Both the position numbers and the translations under genes were made by a program. Below the pieces are notes generated by a model that worked only from the letters and a program-made list of their open reading frames with translations, did no database searches and was not told where the DNA came from. Positions 44,147-54,941 of a stretch of DNA of 64,000 nt are shown piece after piece. The stretch's first letter is position 1; each line of letters starts with the position of its first letter. Source of the stretch: Didymella arachidicola (lineage: Eukaryota > Ascomycota > Dothideomycetes > Pleosporales > Didymellaceae); NCBI GenBank assembly GCA_016630955.3, contig CM049985.1:2542001-2606000 (forward strand), in the 5' to 3' direction.

Positions 44147-45793
44147 CTACGAGTTCAGGTAGTTGCGAATAGCGCCTTGCAGCTTCCCTGCGCCTTCACC
44201 AAGCATGTTCGACAGATTCTCGAGATCGTCGCCAGCGGTAATGCCAAACTTGCGGACAAAGTCCTTGGCTGCGCTCTCGAGGTCGCCGTAGTCATCCTCG
44301 GCGATGTCGTCCTCAGGGCGGCCAAAGTATGCGTTCGAAGAGATGGCAGATGCACCTTCAAAGCCTGATATGGGTCAGTTTGTGGGTCTGAGGCGGAATT
44401 GAGTGATTGTGACATACCTGACAGTCGCTCTTTCGCCTGCGCACTCGCCGCAGGATCGTAGTTGTTTCGCCCGAAAAACTCGTCGCTGGAGATGCCCTTC
44501 TGCGTTCCAAACTTCTGCCGCGCGTACTTTTCACTGTCGTCTTCAACAGGCTTGCTGACGCTGCCAAATCCGCCCCTCTTCTTCGCTGGCGCCGTCTTCT
44601 TGGCAGCACCGACTTGCCCAAAACCAAGACGTGCGACACCCATGCCCAATCTCTCGGTGTCTGCATCCCATCGGTCAGGCTTAGCAGTTGAGCCGAATCC
44701 TCCACGCGGTGGCGAGACAGGTGTAGGCGCTGCGATGTTTGAGGCTTCGGTGGCCTTGAGCTTCGTTGGTGCAGCTGTCTCAGCAGCCTCAGCAGCCTCA
44801 GCGTCGGGGTCGTACCCAAGCTTCGCAATGCGCTCAGCCTCCTCCTTCGCCTTGCGCTCAGCTTCATCGAAATCCAGTCCTCCATCAGCTGGTACCACCT
44901 TCTTGGCTCCCAAACCCTTCTTCTTCGCACCCAAAATGTTCTTCTTGGGCGCGGCGCCCGCTGTGGTCTTTCGTACTGTAGGCTTGACGACCGCAGGCGT
45001 GCTGGTCTCGGCTGCCACGAGTGGCGACTTAGGGCGGTCAGCTCCGTTGCCTGCGACGCCTCCGGGCTTCAAGAACGGCGACTGGGCGCGTGGTGTGCCG
45101 GTTCGCGAGGGGGGGTTCGAGGGCCGTTTGATGGTTGGCTTGTCCCAAGAGGAGAAGAAGTCGTCATCTTCGCCGGCAGGCGTGTTGCCTTCGCTGGTAC
45201 CGACAACTTCTGGTATATCTGTAATTACAACCTCTTCAGGGTAGCTGTATGTATTGTCAGTTTCTACCTCAGTCGAATGGGAAGAACAGACATACAGCTT
45301 AGAGTCTGCTGTGCATCGTCTTTGCAACTCCTCCTTATACTTTGTGGCCGCGTTGCTTGTGTACTTGGCTTTGGAGTCCTTGCTGGCGAGCGCTGCAGAG
45401 CCGCCGTGCGATTGAAAGTACTTGGTCGCGCTCTCGTTACCGCCAACCTTCATGATTCGTAGCTGATCCCATTGCCAGACTACTCTGGTCAGCAGTGCAT
45501 CCTCACATGTGCCCGTTCAAGTGTAGGTGTTGTCATACTGTCGAGATTCGTCGAGCGCACGAAGGAGATGTGTACACCCATGTTACGGTGGTTCGAGGAG
45601 CAGTCGAGGCACAGGTAAATGCCAAAGGGAACTGAACTCCATGTTGGGTTCTTTGCGCCGCAGTCGAAGCATATCTATGTCCCGTGTTAGCATCAATGGT
45701 CGCCCCTCCCTGAATAGACCGTACTTTGTTGGCGGGCTTTGCCTTTAATTTGGCAAAGATATTTTGTGACTGCGTCTTCGTAGCAAGCGCCAT
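44147..45793 (-). CDS. GLO3: ADP-ribosylation factor GTPase-activating protein, Glo3 type
   Basis: Stimulates GTP hydrolysis by Arf1 on COPI vesicles at the Golgi. Five exons (45793-45725, 45674-45539, 45479-45296, 45244-44418, 44364-44147) give 477 residues. The ArfGAP zinc finger is C25-x2-C28-x16-C45-x2-C48, followed by NHRNMGVHISFVRS with the arginine finger (about R53). WQWDQLRIMKVGGN and KYFQSHGG complete the domain. The middle is Lys/Ala/Pro-rich. The C-terminal ISSDEFFGR, SQAKERLSGFEGASAISSNAY and AKDFVRKFG segments are the Glo3 regulatory motif, which separates it from Gcs1/Age types. Intron 3 (45295-45245) is 51 nt with no stop, so retention would insert 17 residues. Confidence 0.93.
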
Positions 45794-46264
45794 CTTGACT
45801 GCCTGGTAGTAATGCTACGGGTGTGGCGGACAGGAGGTCGAGGTCAAGTCGCGGTGGGGATTATTTTGGTGATCCCTAATGCCTGTCTGTCCATTCCGGC
45901 TTGCGAGGGAGAGCGCACGTGCTTAGCGCCATGAATCGCGGACTTCGGCGCCTCATTGCACCTACCTTCACACACTCATGCCTAACTCACAGATGTTCAG
46001 GGTCGGCTTATGGTGCTGTTGCAATCACTGTGCTCTTCTGCAGCTGCATATCAATTGCTCAGACCTATCTGCTGAAATCTGATTAAGTTATCGGCTGCTG
46101 GCTATCTCCCCCTTACTCTTATCCCGCCTTTCAACCTCGTGACCTTTGAACACATCTATGAGCCACAAGATTGACGATAGCCATCTACTTGGAGACAGCT
46201 GGTTCGTACGTGTCAAGTTCTGATGTCCTAAACCTCGCTCGCCTCGCACTATACAGCAACCACT
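45794..46264. promoter_or_regulatory. divergent intergenic region, GLO3 / DUF1989
   Basis: 471 bp between opposed starts, expected to hold both promoters. No motif clear enough to name. Confidence 0.45.
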
Positions 46265-47026
46265 ATGCCCACCACGCAGACAGTTCCAGCCCGCCGCGGT
46301 GCCGCAACGATCGTACGTGCCAACCAGAAGATCAAGATCATCAACACGTATGGCAATCAAGTTGTTGATACCTGGGTCTTTGCACTGCCCTCAACCGCCA
46401 TAGGAACCACGTCTTCCCGTCTCGAAGCTCCTCTGTATCCCGCCGCCTCGGCTGCTTCTTCGACTACCTACTCAGCAGCAGCAAACCGTGCTGCCGCAGG
46501 ACCAGAGTTCATGTCCATGTGTCACTGTCGCGCCACACTGTCGAAGCTCATCCCTGGAATCGGCGACACTCTGGTCAGTCAGAAACGCGCCCTTCTCATC
46601 AAGCTGGTCGAAGACACAAGTCCCGGCGTTCATGACACTCTGATAGCCGCGTGTGACCGCTGGAGGTACTCAGAACTGGGCGTTGATACGTACCATGAGA
46701 GTTGTACAGACAACTGTTGGGACGCTTTGGCTGCGCTAGCAAAGAGCCTCGGGGATTCAGAGGAAGGCGAGACACTAGGTGGACTACAGACTAGAATGGG
46801 TGGGAGGGTGCCAGATCCTTTCAATCTATTCATGAACGTTCCGGTTACTCATGAAGGAGAGGGCGCAAAAAGGATGATCAGTTTCGAGGCACCGCTGACA
46901 AAGCCAGGTGACTACGTGGTTTTTGAGGCGCTGAGGGACGTAGCCATGGTCATGAGTGCTTGTCCGCAGGATGTGCTTGACATCAATGGGAAGAAGCCTG
47001 TAGAAGCGCACTTTGAGGTGTATTGA
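46265..47026 (+). CDS. DUF1989 (urea carboxylase-associated) family protein
   Basis: Intronless, 253 residues. The order of motifs is that of the DUF1989 family: an N-terminal ARRGAATIVRANQKIKIIN strand, GNQVVDTWVFAL, SMCHCRATLSKLIPGIGDTL, the CDRWRYSELG and CTDNCWDAL cysteine pairs, a DPFNLFMNVPVTHEG segment and the closing GDYVVFEALRDVAMVMSACPQD. The conserved Cys/His residues suggest a metal site. Bacterial relatives sit beside urea carboxylase and guanidine-degradation genes; several fungal ones are stand-alone, as here. Biochemical role unknown; nitrogen metabolism is a guess from bacterial context, not from these neighbours. Confidence 0.85.
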   Translation: MPTTQTVPARRGAATIVRANQKIKIINTYGNQVVDTWVFALPSTAIGTTSSRLEAPLYPAASAASSTTYSAAANRAAAGPEFMSMCHCRATLSKLIPGIGDTLVSQKRALLIKLVEDTSPGVHDTLIAACDRWRYSELGVDTYHESCTDNCWDALAALAKSLGDSEEGETLGGLQTRMGGRVPDPFNLFMNVPVTHEGEGAKRMISFEAPLTKPGDYVVFEALRDVAMVMSACPQDVLDINGKKPVEAHFEVY

Positions 47027-47626
47027 ACATCAGCAACTTTGCCTCGTGTTAGTTGCATTGTATGAGCGAACGTGTACTAGGATCAGCAGCGGAGGCCAAC
47101 AAGGAGGTGGAAGTGGCACACAGCGTAAGCTTCACCTTCCACACCGGTAGCTTCTCTTGGCAGCCTCCAGTTTCACTTATTCAGTTTTTCAAGGCTCTCA
47201 CCTGTTTTCCTGCTACTTTTGTTCGGATGCGATGACGCCGAAGGAATCCAATGGCCTATCGATATTGTAAAGTGCAGGCCAGACGAGTACAAGACGGCGA
47301 GGAACACGGCGGGATCGATTTCGGAGGCCTGAAAACTAGTTACAGATTGGTGGATCATCCTGAGCGATACTCTATCAAGCTTCCTTCAAATATAGGCAGG
47401 TTCCTTACTGCCGCGCAGAATGAAGAGCACTGTATTCTGCAATATACATAAAGTCTCACGAGCGGAGACATGCCGTGCTCGATTGAAAGAGTGTCTCATC
47501 TTGGAGATCATTCTCTTTGGTAGTACAGGCAGGCATTGGAAAAGATGTTGGCGAGGTACCTGGTAGTATGCGCATTACAATGGAATTGAATGTCTATAAC
47601 ATTAGTTTTTGCTCTCATGCTTGCGT
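47027..47626. other. convergent 3' intergenic region
   Basis: 600 bp between the DUF1989 and zinc-finger gene stops. Nothing recognised beyond expected 3' UTRs. Confidence 0.45.
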
Positions 47627-49492
47627 TCAGTCATCGTCCCGATCTCCCCAGACACCCATCTCCTCCCTCGCTACCGCATCCAGATCTACAAGCTTTCCTT
47701 CTTCATCTTCATCGTCGCTGTCATCGCGCTCAACATTGCTCTCCTTCCTCCTCAAATCTGCCCACCCAGCATCCTCTTCCTCGTCATGAACCGGCAAGCC
47801 CGGACTAGGTGGCAAGTAGTCATCCATAATGTTCATAGGCAGTCCTGAAGGAACTTGGCGATGCTGCGCAGAAGTAGCGGGTGGAGGCGTGAGAGGCATC
47901 ATGGCCATCTCCGGCGGTCTTGACAGTTCTGTGTCATCAATCTTGTGCGTCTTTGGACTCTCCGATCTCATGGGAGGCGTGACGAAGCCAACTGGGGGAG
48001 ATTCCACTGCAGTACTTGACTCTCCATGAGTTGGATCTGTTCTGGAGGTACTTGATGGAGTGTTACGGTACTTCGGCTCGCTCTCTTCCTTCCTTTTGCC
48101 CTCCCGAGTGTGCTTCTTTGGCGCAAAACGCTGTGACTCCAGTCGCTCAGTCACAACGTGGCTCCTGGACACTTCAGGGGTCGCATCGACTTGCCGTGTT
48201 GCAGGTAGATTGGCGTGGTGTTCTTGTTGATGCTGTTGTGAAAAAGGAAAGATGCTGAAAAGAGTGGAGCTCAGACCGTGTCTGTTTGGCGGCCCAGGGC
48301 GCTCTTCGGCTTTAAGGCGGTCTGCTGCGTTGGTTGTAGATGGTAGCGAAGCTGAGTGGGAGTGCGATACTCGTGGAGCGACGGGGCTGGGCGATCTGGT
48401 GACGGTTGCGATGGGTAGATCGGCGCTGCACATCTCGCACTCGGTGAGGGAGGCATGATTAAGGAAAGTACAGCGAGGGCATTGCTTTTTTTCTTCTGGG
48501 GGTTCAACAGGTGCTTGAGGCTGGGCTCGCGGTGGTTGCGGCGGTACGACTTCTTCATGTCTTCGTTCCTGCCTATCTCCACCTCTCAATCGCCGTTGTA
48601 CCGCCGTATTCGCGGTAATTGATGGTTTCCGTGCAGTCTCGCTGCCATCAGGGTTCGGATCGATGGATATAACAACTTGCACATCCCTCTTCGTTCCACA
48701 TTTCATGCACTGACACTGCCTCACAACGCTCTTGATGTACGTTTCGGATATCTCGGCGGGCGCATCGAATCTGATTTCGAAACATCCTGGCTCTCCGTAG
48801 TCGTCACTTTTGCTCTTTCCTCTGCTGTCGAGAGACTTATTCGCGTATCCAGCGCCCCTGGCAACGATCGGCGTGATGGGATCCACAGCTCCAATGACTA
48901 GGTGATCCACGAACGGTACCAGCATCAGAGTCCCACTGCTCTTGATTCTTTGATCGACCTCTGAATGCAACTCAAACTCATCCACCGAATGCAGAACAGT
49001 GAAGTACTTGGCGAACATATCGCCATACCACCGCCGAACCTGGACGCCCTGGGCAAGTAAATCCTTTGGCTCGCTACGAGGGGCCGGACTTGGCCAAAGG
49101 GCATCAATTAGGTGCTTCTCTTTCAACGCCTTACGCACCATCAGGTCCAGACGGGCACATTCGAACAGCTTCTTCTCTAGCCGGTCGTGCAGCTCGTACT
49201 TTGCAAAGCGGACCACCAGCCCGCGAACAAAGCCGGAATCAAGACGCCATTTCCGTGTAAAGTAGTCGAGAGATTCGAGGTCCTTCTGAGCCTGCGCATT
49301 CGCCGGGCGTACGCTCAGCGGCTGCAGTTCGTGACCCATGTTTACCCATCGTTGCGGCTGCCGTGGGTCAGCGGTAGCGGTTGACCAAAACGATCTTATC
49401 GGGGCGTATTCGGCCTTGTAATAGTTGTATATGAAGTCCAGGAAGTCTTGTTCGTTGAGTGGGAGCATCGCATGGCCTCGAGGGATGTCCAT
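47627..49492 (-). CDS. RanBP2-type zinc-finger protein of unknown function
   Basis: Intronless, 621 residues. Residues 1-280 appear folded: a helical start (MLPLNEQDFLDFIYNYYKAEYAPIRSF), a region with LVPFVDHLVIGAVDPITP, and a possible small metal site (CQCMKC, about 260-265). A single RanBP2/NZF finger is at C338-x2-C341-x10-C352-x2-C355 (CPRCTFLN...ECEMC). Fingers of this type bind ubiquitin or single-stranded RNA; the Thr-Phe after the second Cys is the ubiquitin-binding signature of NZF fingers, so ubiquitin is the better guess. Residues 360-621 are disordered, Ser/Pro/Glu-rich, ending in an acidic helix. I do not recognise the N-terminal domain. Confidence 0.75.
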   Translation of the reverse strand: MDIPRGHAMLPLNEQDFLDFIYNYYKAEYAPIRSFWSTATADPRQPQRWVNMGHELQPLSVRPANAQAQKDLESLDYFTRKWRLDSGFVRGLVVRFAKYELHDRLEKKLFECARLDLMVRKALKEKHLIDALWPSPAPRSEPKDLLAQGVQVRRWYGDMFAKYFTVLHSVDEFELHSEVDQRIKSSGTLMLVPFVDHLVIGAVDPITPIVARGAGYANKSLDSRGKSKSDDYGEPGCFEIRFDAPAEISETYIKSVVRQCQCMKCGTKRDVQVVISIDPNPDGSETARKPSITANTAVQRRLRGGDRQERRHEEVVPPQPPRAQPQAPVEPPEEKKQCPRCTFLNHASLTECEMCSADLPIATVTRSPSPVAPRVSHSHSASLPSTTNAADRLKAEERPGPPNRHGLSSTLFSIFPFSQQHQQEHHANLPATRQVDATPEVSRSHVVTERLESQRFAPKKHTREGKRKEESEPKYRNTPSSTSRTDPTHGESSTAVESPPVGFVTPPMRSESPKTHKIDDTELSRPPEMAMMPLTPPPATSAQHRQVPSGLPMNIMDDYLPPSPGLPVHDEEEDAGWADLRRKESNVERDDSDDEDEEGKLVDLDAVAREEMGVWGDRDDD

Positions 49493-50754
49493 GGCGCTGG
49501 CTGTGGCGAAATTCCCCTGAGGAATGACGGATGAAGCCTACAATTTAAAGTCGCGAACACTGCTTTCACCTTCTACAGTATCCGATTTGAAGCAAAGAGG
49601 TTCCAGATCCCATAAAGAGTGTTCCAAAACTAGCACTGTACCACAATTTGTGCGATGCGCTGAACGTTGAGTAAAGCTGCTGCCTGGGGCATTAGAAGAA
49701 GGATACGTGTGTTAATAAACTGCAAAGATATTTCGAGTGACGATGCATGACCAGCTGCGCCACACCGCGTGATAGATCCACAGACTAGATCTGACTAGCC
49801 CATGCTGCATCGTTGCGCCTCCGCGAATCCGTGGTTGTTGGAGAGCGCATACGTCATCTGCTAAAGTTGTGGGGCCGCGGCTTCGTCCCACTCTTGATGC
49901 ACGGCCGTCCGCTCTATACTGTATCATTGACGGAAGAGTAAGATTGTCATGGCAGTAGTTGTGTCATCTGCTATACGTTTGAGGGTCTTGATAGTCGGAT
50001 TATCTTTTTGTGTGGGTTGGGCGAAGTAGAGAATGTATATATGGCGCGTCGCTGCCTTAAATGGATTATACGCGGACCCTTTGGTCAACATGGCGCGAGA
50101 AGTGTACTCTGTCAGACATAACAGGACATGCCACGAGAAATAAATGAAATAGCTTGTCTAGAACCGCGAAGAGCATGATTAATTCGCACTTTCTAGAATG
50201 ATGTCCTTTCAGCCGGCATACCAGGTGCTGGGTTGCTTGTGGTGAGCGTTATGGGTGTATCTCATACCTTCAACGGACGCAAAGCCACCGTCTCATACGA
50301 GCCTAGACCAAGATGGCGGTAAGTCAACACCCGACGATCGCTGGGGAGTAGGGCTTCAATTCATGATACCGATCCTACTTTCTCTAACAGCTAAAACATC
50401 ATGTTAGCAATGCTTAATACCACCGCTTCGTCATTACATCGACCTTAAGTCCCGCACCGCGAAAACTCAAGTCCTCGACCTTACTCCTGCTCTCCACTGC
50501 CTCTAAGTATTGACAAATAAGGATTGGTATCTAAGGAAGATGAAGAGTATTATATAAGGCATGATCATCCATCTTTCGGAATGTCATCGCCTAGAGATAT
50601 CCTGTCCCATCGCTCCATCATGCTAATGTCTCAATGCCTTCGATACAGTCCAAAGAAAATCCGTTGTACTGATGTACACCTACCACACAGCTGTATGTAT
50701 ATACCGCCCAAAACCTGCACCTTGGAAAAGAACTCGCGTCGGGGTGTCTGGCAT
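49493..50754. other. intergenic region with a possible very short spliced frame
   Basis: 1.26 kb between the zinc-finger gene start and the MTR10 stop, both minus strand. On the plus strand an ATG at 50313 is followed after two codons by a strong donor (GTAAGT). Joining to the acceptor before 50408 gives a 34-codon frame ending at 50506. I recognise no family and treat it as a candidate only. No other feature seen. Confidence 0.3.
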
Positions 50755-53700
50755 CTAACCAGAGAACCTGAAGCGTGAAGCCTCCAATCTGCCCAGACCC
50801 TCTCTGGGCGCGACGTTGCGGCGACGATAGCTGGTTGTAAAGTCTTGCAGGATGGTCCTGATCATTCTGACATCGCCTGTCTGAATACGTTGACGGATGT
50901 TGTTCAAGAACCGTTCGCTCTCCTGGGGTGTTATGCTTCCCTGGGGTAGCAGGGCCACAGTGTTAGCAACCCATGATGCGACTTGCTCAGGACTGAGCTC
51001 GAACAGGTCGAGAAGGACGCCAGAAGAATCAGCAAAGCAGCCCTCTGGGAAACTGTACATCATGCCAGTCATTATGCGCTGAACGAGGAGCTCTCCTGCA
51101 GTCGAGACCAGCTGCTTAACTCGGTCTTGAAGCTGCTGGGGAACCTCGTGTCGTGACCGATCAAAGCTAGACGACGGAGAGGCGTTACGGCCATAGCCAA
51201 GCAAGTCGCGAAGGAAATGAAGCGTCGCAATTATGGGCTCTTCCTTGAGTAGTGCGAGTGCGCTGCAAGCGGCGAGGAGTATGGTCTCCATGAGCGGCGA
51301 AATGATGGATTCAGAGGGAAAGTACAGTGCCATGTCGGAGGCGAGACGGAAGTAGTCCTCAATCACTGTAGTCCTGTCAGTCAATTGCAAAGGTACGCAA
51401 TCAGGAAGCAACTTACGATCGGGAAGCTCGTCTGGCTTCTGGACGTCACCCAGCATCTTGAGAAAAGTCCTCGCTTGCTGCTCGTAGAACTGGTACACAT
51501 CGTTCGCCAGGCCGGTATCCACTTGCTCCGCGCCCTGCGAGAATTCGCGTACGATCGCTGCTGTAGCCCAGAGGAAGCAGCCTTGCCTCGACGCATCAAA
51601 GCCCTGAGTCAACCGTGTTGCAAGCTCAGGCAATAATGGTCGCATAGCTGTTCGGTACGATAGAACCATATATCTCCAGCAGCGGCAGACTCGTTCTAAG
51701 ATTGGGATACTCTGGTTGAAATGTGTGATGAGGTTGCCAAGGAGAGGGAAGAGCTCCTGGCAATACTTCACCGCTGGATTTTCGTGCCCGGCAGGCACCT
51801 CTGGCTGGACGAACTCAATGAAGATCGTGACAAGATTAATTTTGTCTGCAAGAAGTTTCTGCGATGGCTCGTCGTTGGCTTGATTGGCAATTGCTGCCAG
51901 ATTCTGCATGACAGGGTCGAGATATGTCTTGAGAATTTGGTAGATCTGATCGACAGGGGCCTTTGCCACAACCGATGCTACGCCTTCTGTGATCTCCTCT
52001 TGACTGCTGACTGGCAGCGAATCAAGATGTTTGGCGTAGAACTGTTGAAGAGGTGTGACGAAGTTGACAAGCAGACTTGCACAGTCATTGCAGAAAAACT
52101 TGAACGACAGTGCTGCCGCACGGATGACATCTTTCGTGGAGTGATCGAATGCAGCCATGATGTAGTCGAGCTGTGGCTGGAGTGTGTCCGGGTGTTGTGC
52201 TGTCCATTCTGTGTAGCGACCGAGAGCCATGACAGCCTGGAAGCGCAACTTGTTGTGGTCGGGTATCGAGACAATGAGCGGAATGAGGCGTGGCAGCATG
52301 ACGTCTTCGTCCGGAGGTACCATGCGGCCCATTGCCCTGACAGCGAACAAAGGTGCCTCAAGCTTCTGCCATCCTGGTACGCTATTCGGACCCGCTTGAG
52401 CACCGTACGCCTGTACCCATTGCTGAATAAGATCGTACGGTTTCTGCAGGCATTCTGTCACGCCCATTACCTCGCAACAATCTTTCAGCACGTCACCCAT
52501 CTGATGACGAAATTCCCGGAACTTCTCCTCTGCATCACGATCGCCCTCGAATAGATCTTTCTCATTACCGCCTTCAGGCTGAGGGTATTCCAGGTGGCCG
52601 ATCATGATGTCGATGAGTTTCGAGTAGATGTCGATGGACTGCATACGAGCTGGAGTGTACTTGTCAATTGTCAGGTACTGCTTCAGATCATACCAGAACT
52701 TGAAGGTGTGCGCGATAGCGTCTCGCTCCTTGTCAAGCGCTGCGGTCTCAAGCACAGCCTCAACAAGAGCCCTGAAGTCGTTCGGCAGTCGAGCAATCAA
52801 GAGTACCCATGACTCTCCGGCCTCTGCGAATATCCTGGCAATGCCTTTGAACTTTTCCGAATCTTCCTCTCGTGCTGCCTGCGCAAGCTTGGGTCGCAAC
52901 GCGATCACTTGAGGGTAGAGCACCAGAATGGATTGCATAGCTTCGTCGACGTCCCTTGTTTCGCTGATGAGAGCACTCAGACACTCTACGGCAGCCTCGA
53001 ACGCGTCATCCTCTGAATTCAGGTCGTCGATGATGATCGCTAGCAATGGGGAGCTCAGGATGGAGTCGAGGGGAATTTCGCGCATCCATGATGTAATGCA
53101 GTTGAGCAGCTGGGGGTTCCTGGAAGCAGCAGCTGCGTGTGTGAGCATATGTGCAAATTTCTAGGAGGGATCCACTTACGTGATGATGTAGCGTATGCGA
53201 CGAGGAGCTTCAAAGCCTGCTCGGCGTTGTCCTCAATCAACTCAGCCGTCCTCATAGTCAATTCGTGTTCCTGACCACCAAGTATTAGACTCTGACTCTA
53301 AGATCATATGTCGGGACCGAGAGAAGGTGCCACGAGCTGGAGGTAGGTTGTGGGTCGGCCGGACGTACTGTAAGTGCGATCTTTCGTCCATGCGTGACTT
53401 CTTCAGGGAGAACGCGGAGGAAATCCAGAACGCAGGGTAATGTGGCTGGGTCAGATCCCAGTGCGCTGACGATATCTGTGAGGACGTCCTTCCACTCTGT
53501 CATCTGTATGGCCAAGTTTGCCAGACAGACACAGAGTGTCAGCCTAATGGGCTTAGGCCCAGCGCGGAACACGACGAGATTTTTCATGATGGACTCTCGG
53601 AGCTGTGGTAGCTGTTCGCGTGGTATCTGGTGGAGGTCGTATACGATCTGGCTTGGTTAGGGGGCAGCACCTTCCTATTCTCTGCGAACATACCTTGCCC

Positions 53701-53973
53701 TTCAGAGTGGTGGCAGCGAAGAGCTTAGCTGCAGCATCCACCGAGCTTGACTCTAGCATAGCCAACGTTGTTGTCCATGCCTCTTGCTGTGACCCGTTCC
53801 GTCAGCCCTGTCTACCCATCCTGCGTTTGCGCCCATGCCCAACGTACCGACTTCTGAAACTTCTCCAAGAACTCGTGTGCCTGCTCTTTCTGTGTGCGGT
53901 TGGAAGCCGACTGCATGAGGTTGTGCGCAGCCAGCACAGGCTCGTAAACCTGCTGGGCGCCGTTTGTGGCCAT
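50755..53973 (-). CDS. MTR10: importin-beta family nuclear import receptor, Mtr10/transportin-3 type
   Basis: Karyopherin that imports SR-like mRNA-binding proteins such as Npl3 and also affects tRNA traffic. Six exons (53973-53848, 53786-53694, 53647-53369, 53270-53180, 53132-51417, 51365-50755) give 971 residues, the expected length. The N-terminus has HEFLEKFQKSQEAW, AAAKLFAATTLKGKIVYDLHQIP and SLCVCLAN-like helices typical of the family; the rest is an uninterrupted HEAT-repeat solenoid (for example LLNCITSWMREIP, LRFQAVMALGRYTEW). Exon 5 uses the acceptor GCAG|CTGCTGC; the nearer CCAG breaks the frame. The last intron (51416-51366) is 51 nt without a stop, so retention would insert 17 residues. 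Confidence 0.93.
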
Positions 53974-54361
53974 GTCAAGCGTTGTCCAAGAGGATGGTGG
54001 GGGAGCAGGAAGGAAGGTAAGGAGCGTGGTGGGGAGAAGGCGGCGGGGTATTAGTTGCTCTGCCTCATGGACCGGTAATGCGTGGGGATTGAGGTGATAT
54101 TCGTTAGCGGTGAGGCGAGAGCAGCCGGTACGCGCAAGGATTTATTTGAGTGTTTGCTCGGGGTATGATGAGAAGTTGCATAAAGTGACGAACAGCGATC
54201 CCGCGCCCGCGCCTGCCCGCCAAGGCCAGCCGCCTTGCCGTGCCTTCCCAAATTGTTCGCGGAACTCACAGCTGCACCTCCGACGACCCACCACAGCGCA
54301 CGCATACCTCAACGTTACATATCTCTGGGATCGCCCGAGTACACGCTCCAGTTCTCTCAAC
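53974..54361. promoter_or_regulatory. divergent promoter region, MTR10 / SME1
   Basis: 388 bp between the starts of two RNA-metabolism genes. No TATA box stands out; a shared or bidirectional promoter is inferred from spacing alone. Confidence 0.5.
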
Positions 54362-54805
54362 ATGAATCGCGGCGGTAAGATGGTCAGCGACCGAAAAACG
54401 CGTACACACAGCTAACGTATTCTAGGCCGTGGTGGAGGAAAAGGTACAACCCAACGACGAAGCGCATTGCCTTCAAAGCCTCTAAGCTGACGAATCACAG
54501 TCTTACTTCCTCCTATCAACTTTATCTTCAAGCTTCTGCAGTCGCGCGCCACCATTTCCGTATGGCTGTACGAGAACCTCGGCCTGCGCATTGAGGGCAA
54601 GCTCAGAGTAGGCGCCGACATCCTTAGCACGTGTCGCGGACGATGCTGACTTCATTAGGGCTTCGATGAGTTCATGAACCTGGTCATCGACGACGCCGTA
54701 GAAGTCACACTCGAGAAGAAGGACGGCACACCAGAGGAGCGACGCAAGATTGGACAGATCCTGCTCAAGGGCGACAACATCTCACTCATCCAGCAAATAC
54801 AATGA
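54362..54805 (+). CDS. SME1: small nuclear ribonucleoprotein E (SmE)
   Basis: Core Sm-ring subunit of spliceosomal snRNPs. Four exons: 54362-54374 (13 nt), 54426-54443 (18 nt), 54501-54607 and 54659-54805, giving 94 residues, the normal SmE length. After a Gly-rich start (MNRGGRGGGK) the Sm1 motif reads VLLPPINFIFKLLQSR...LRIEGKLRGFDEFMNLVIDDA, and Sm2 is KIGQILLKGDNISLI. The two tiny first exons are required to reach an ATG, and all three junctions are in phase. A spliceosome component whose own gene needs splicing three times in 285 coding nt. Confidence 0.95.
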
Positions 54806-54941
54806 TTCAAACGCAAAGAATAGGACGAAGCCAGTTGACTTGCGCTTTCGATATACGGGAGGATCGCCGAGGTTACTGTATGCAAGGTGCTACGTGGTAG
54901 TTAAAGACAAAAGAGAAGGAACAGCTTCCAACAACGCAGCA

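Noticed and set aside
44462..45244. 260-codon plus-strand frame
   Set aside because: Antisense to the Ala/Lys-rich middle of GLO3, with no independent support.
51721..52554. 277-codon plus-strand frame
   Set aside because: It is antisense to the HEAT-repeat exon of MTR10 and shows no domain; a by-product of codon bias on the coding strand.
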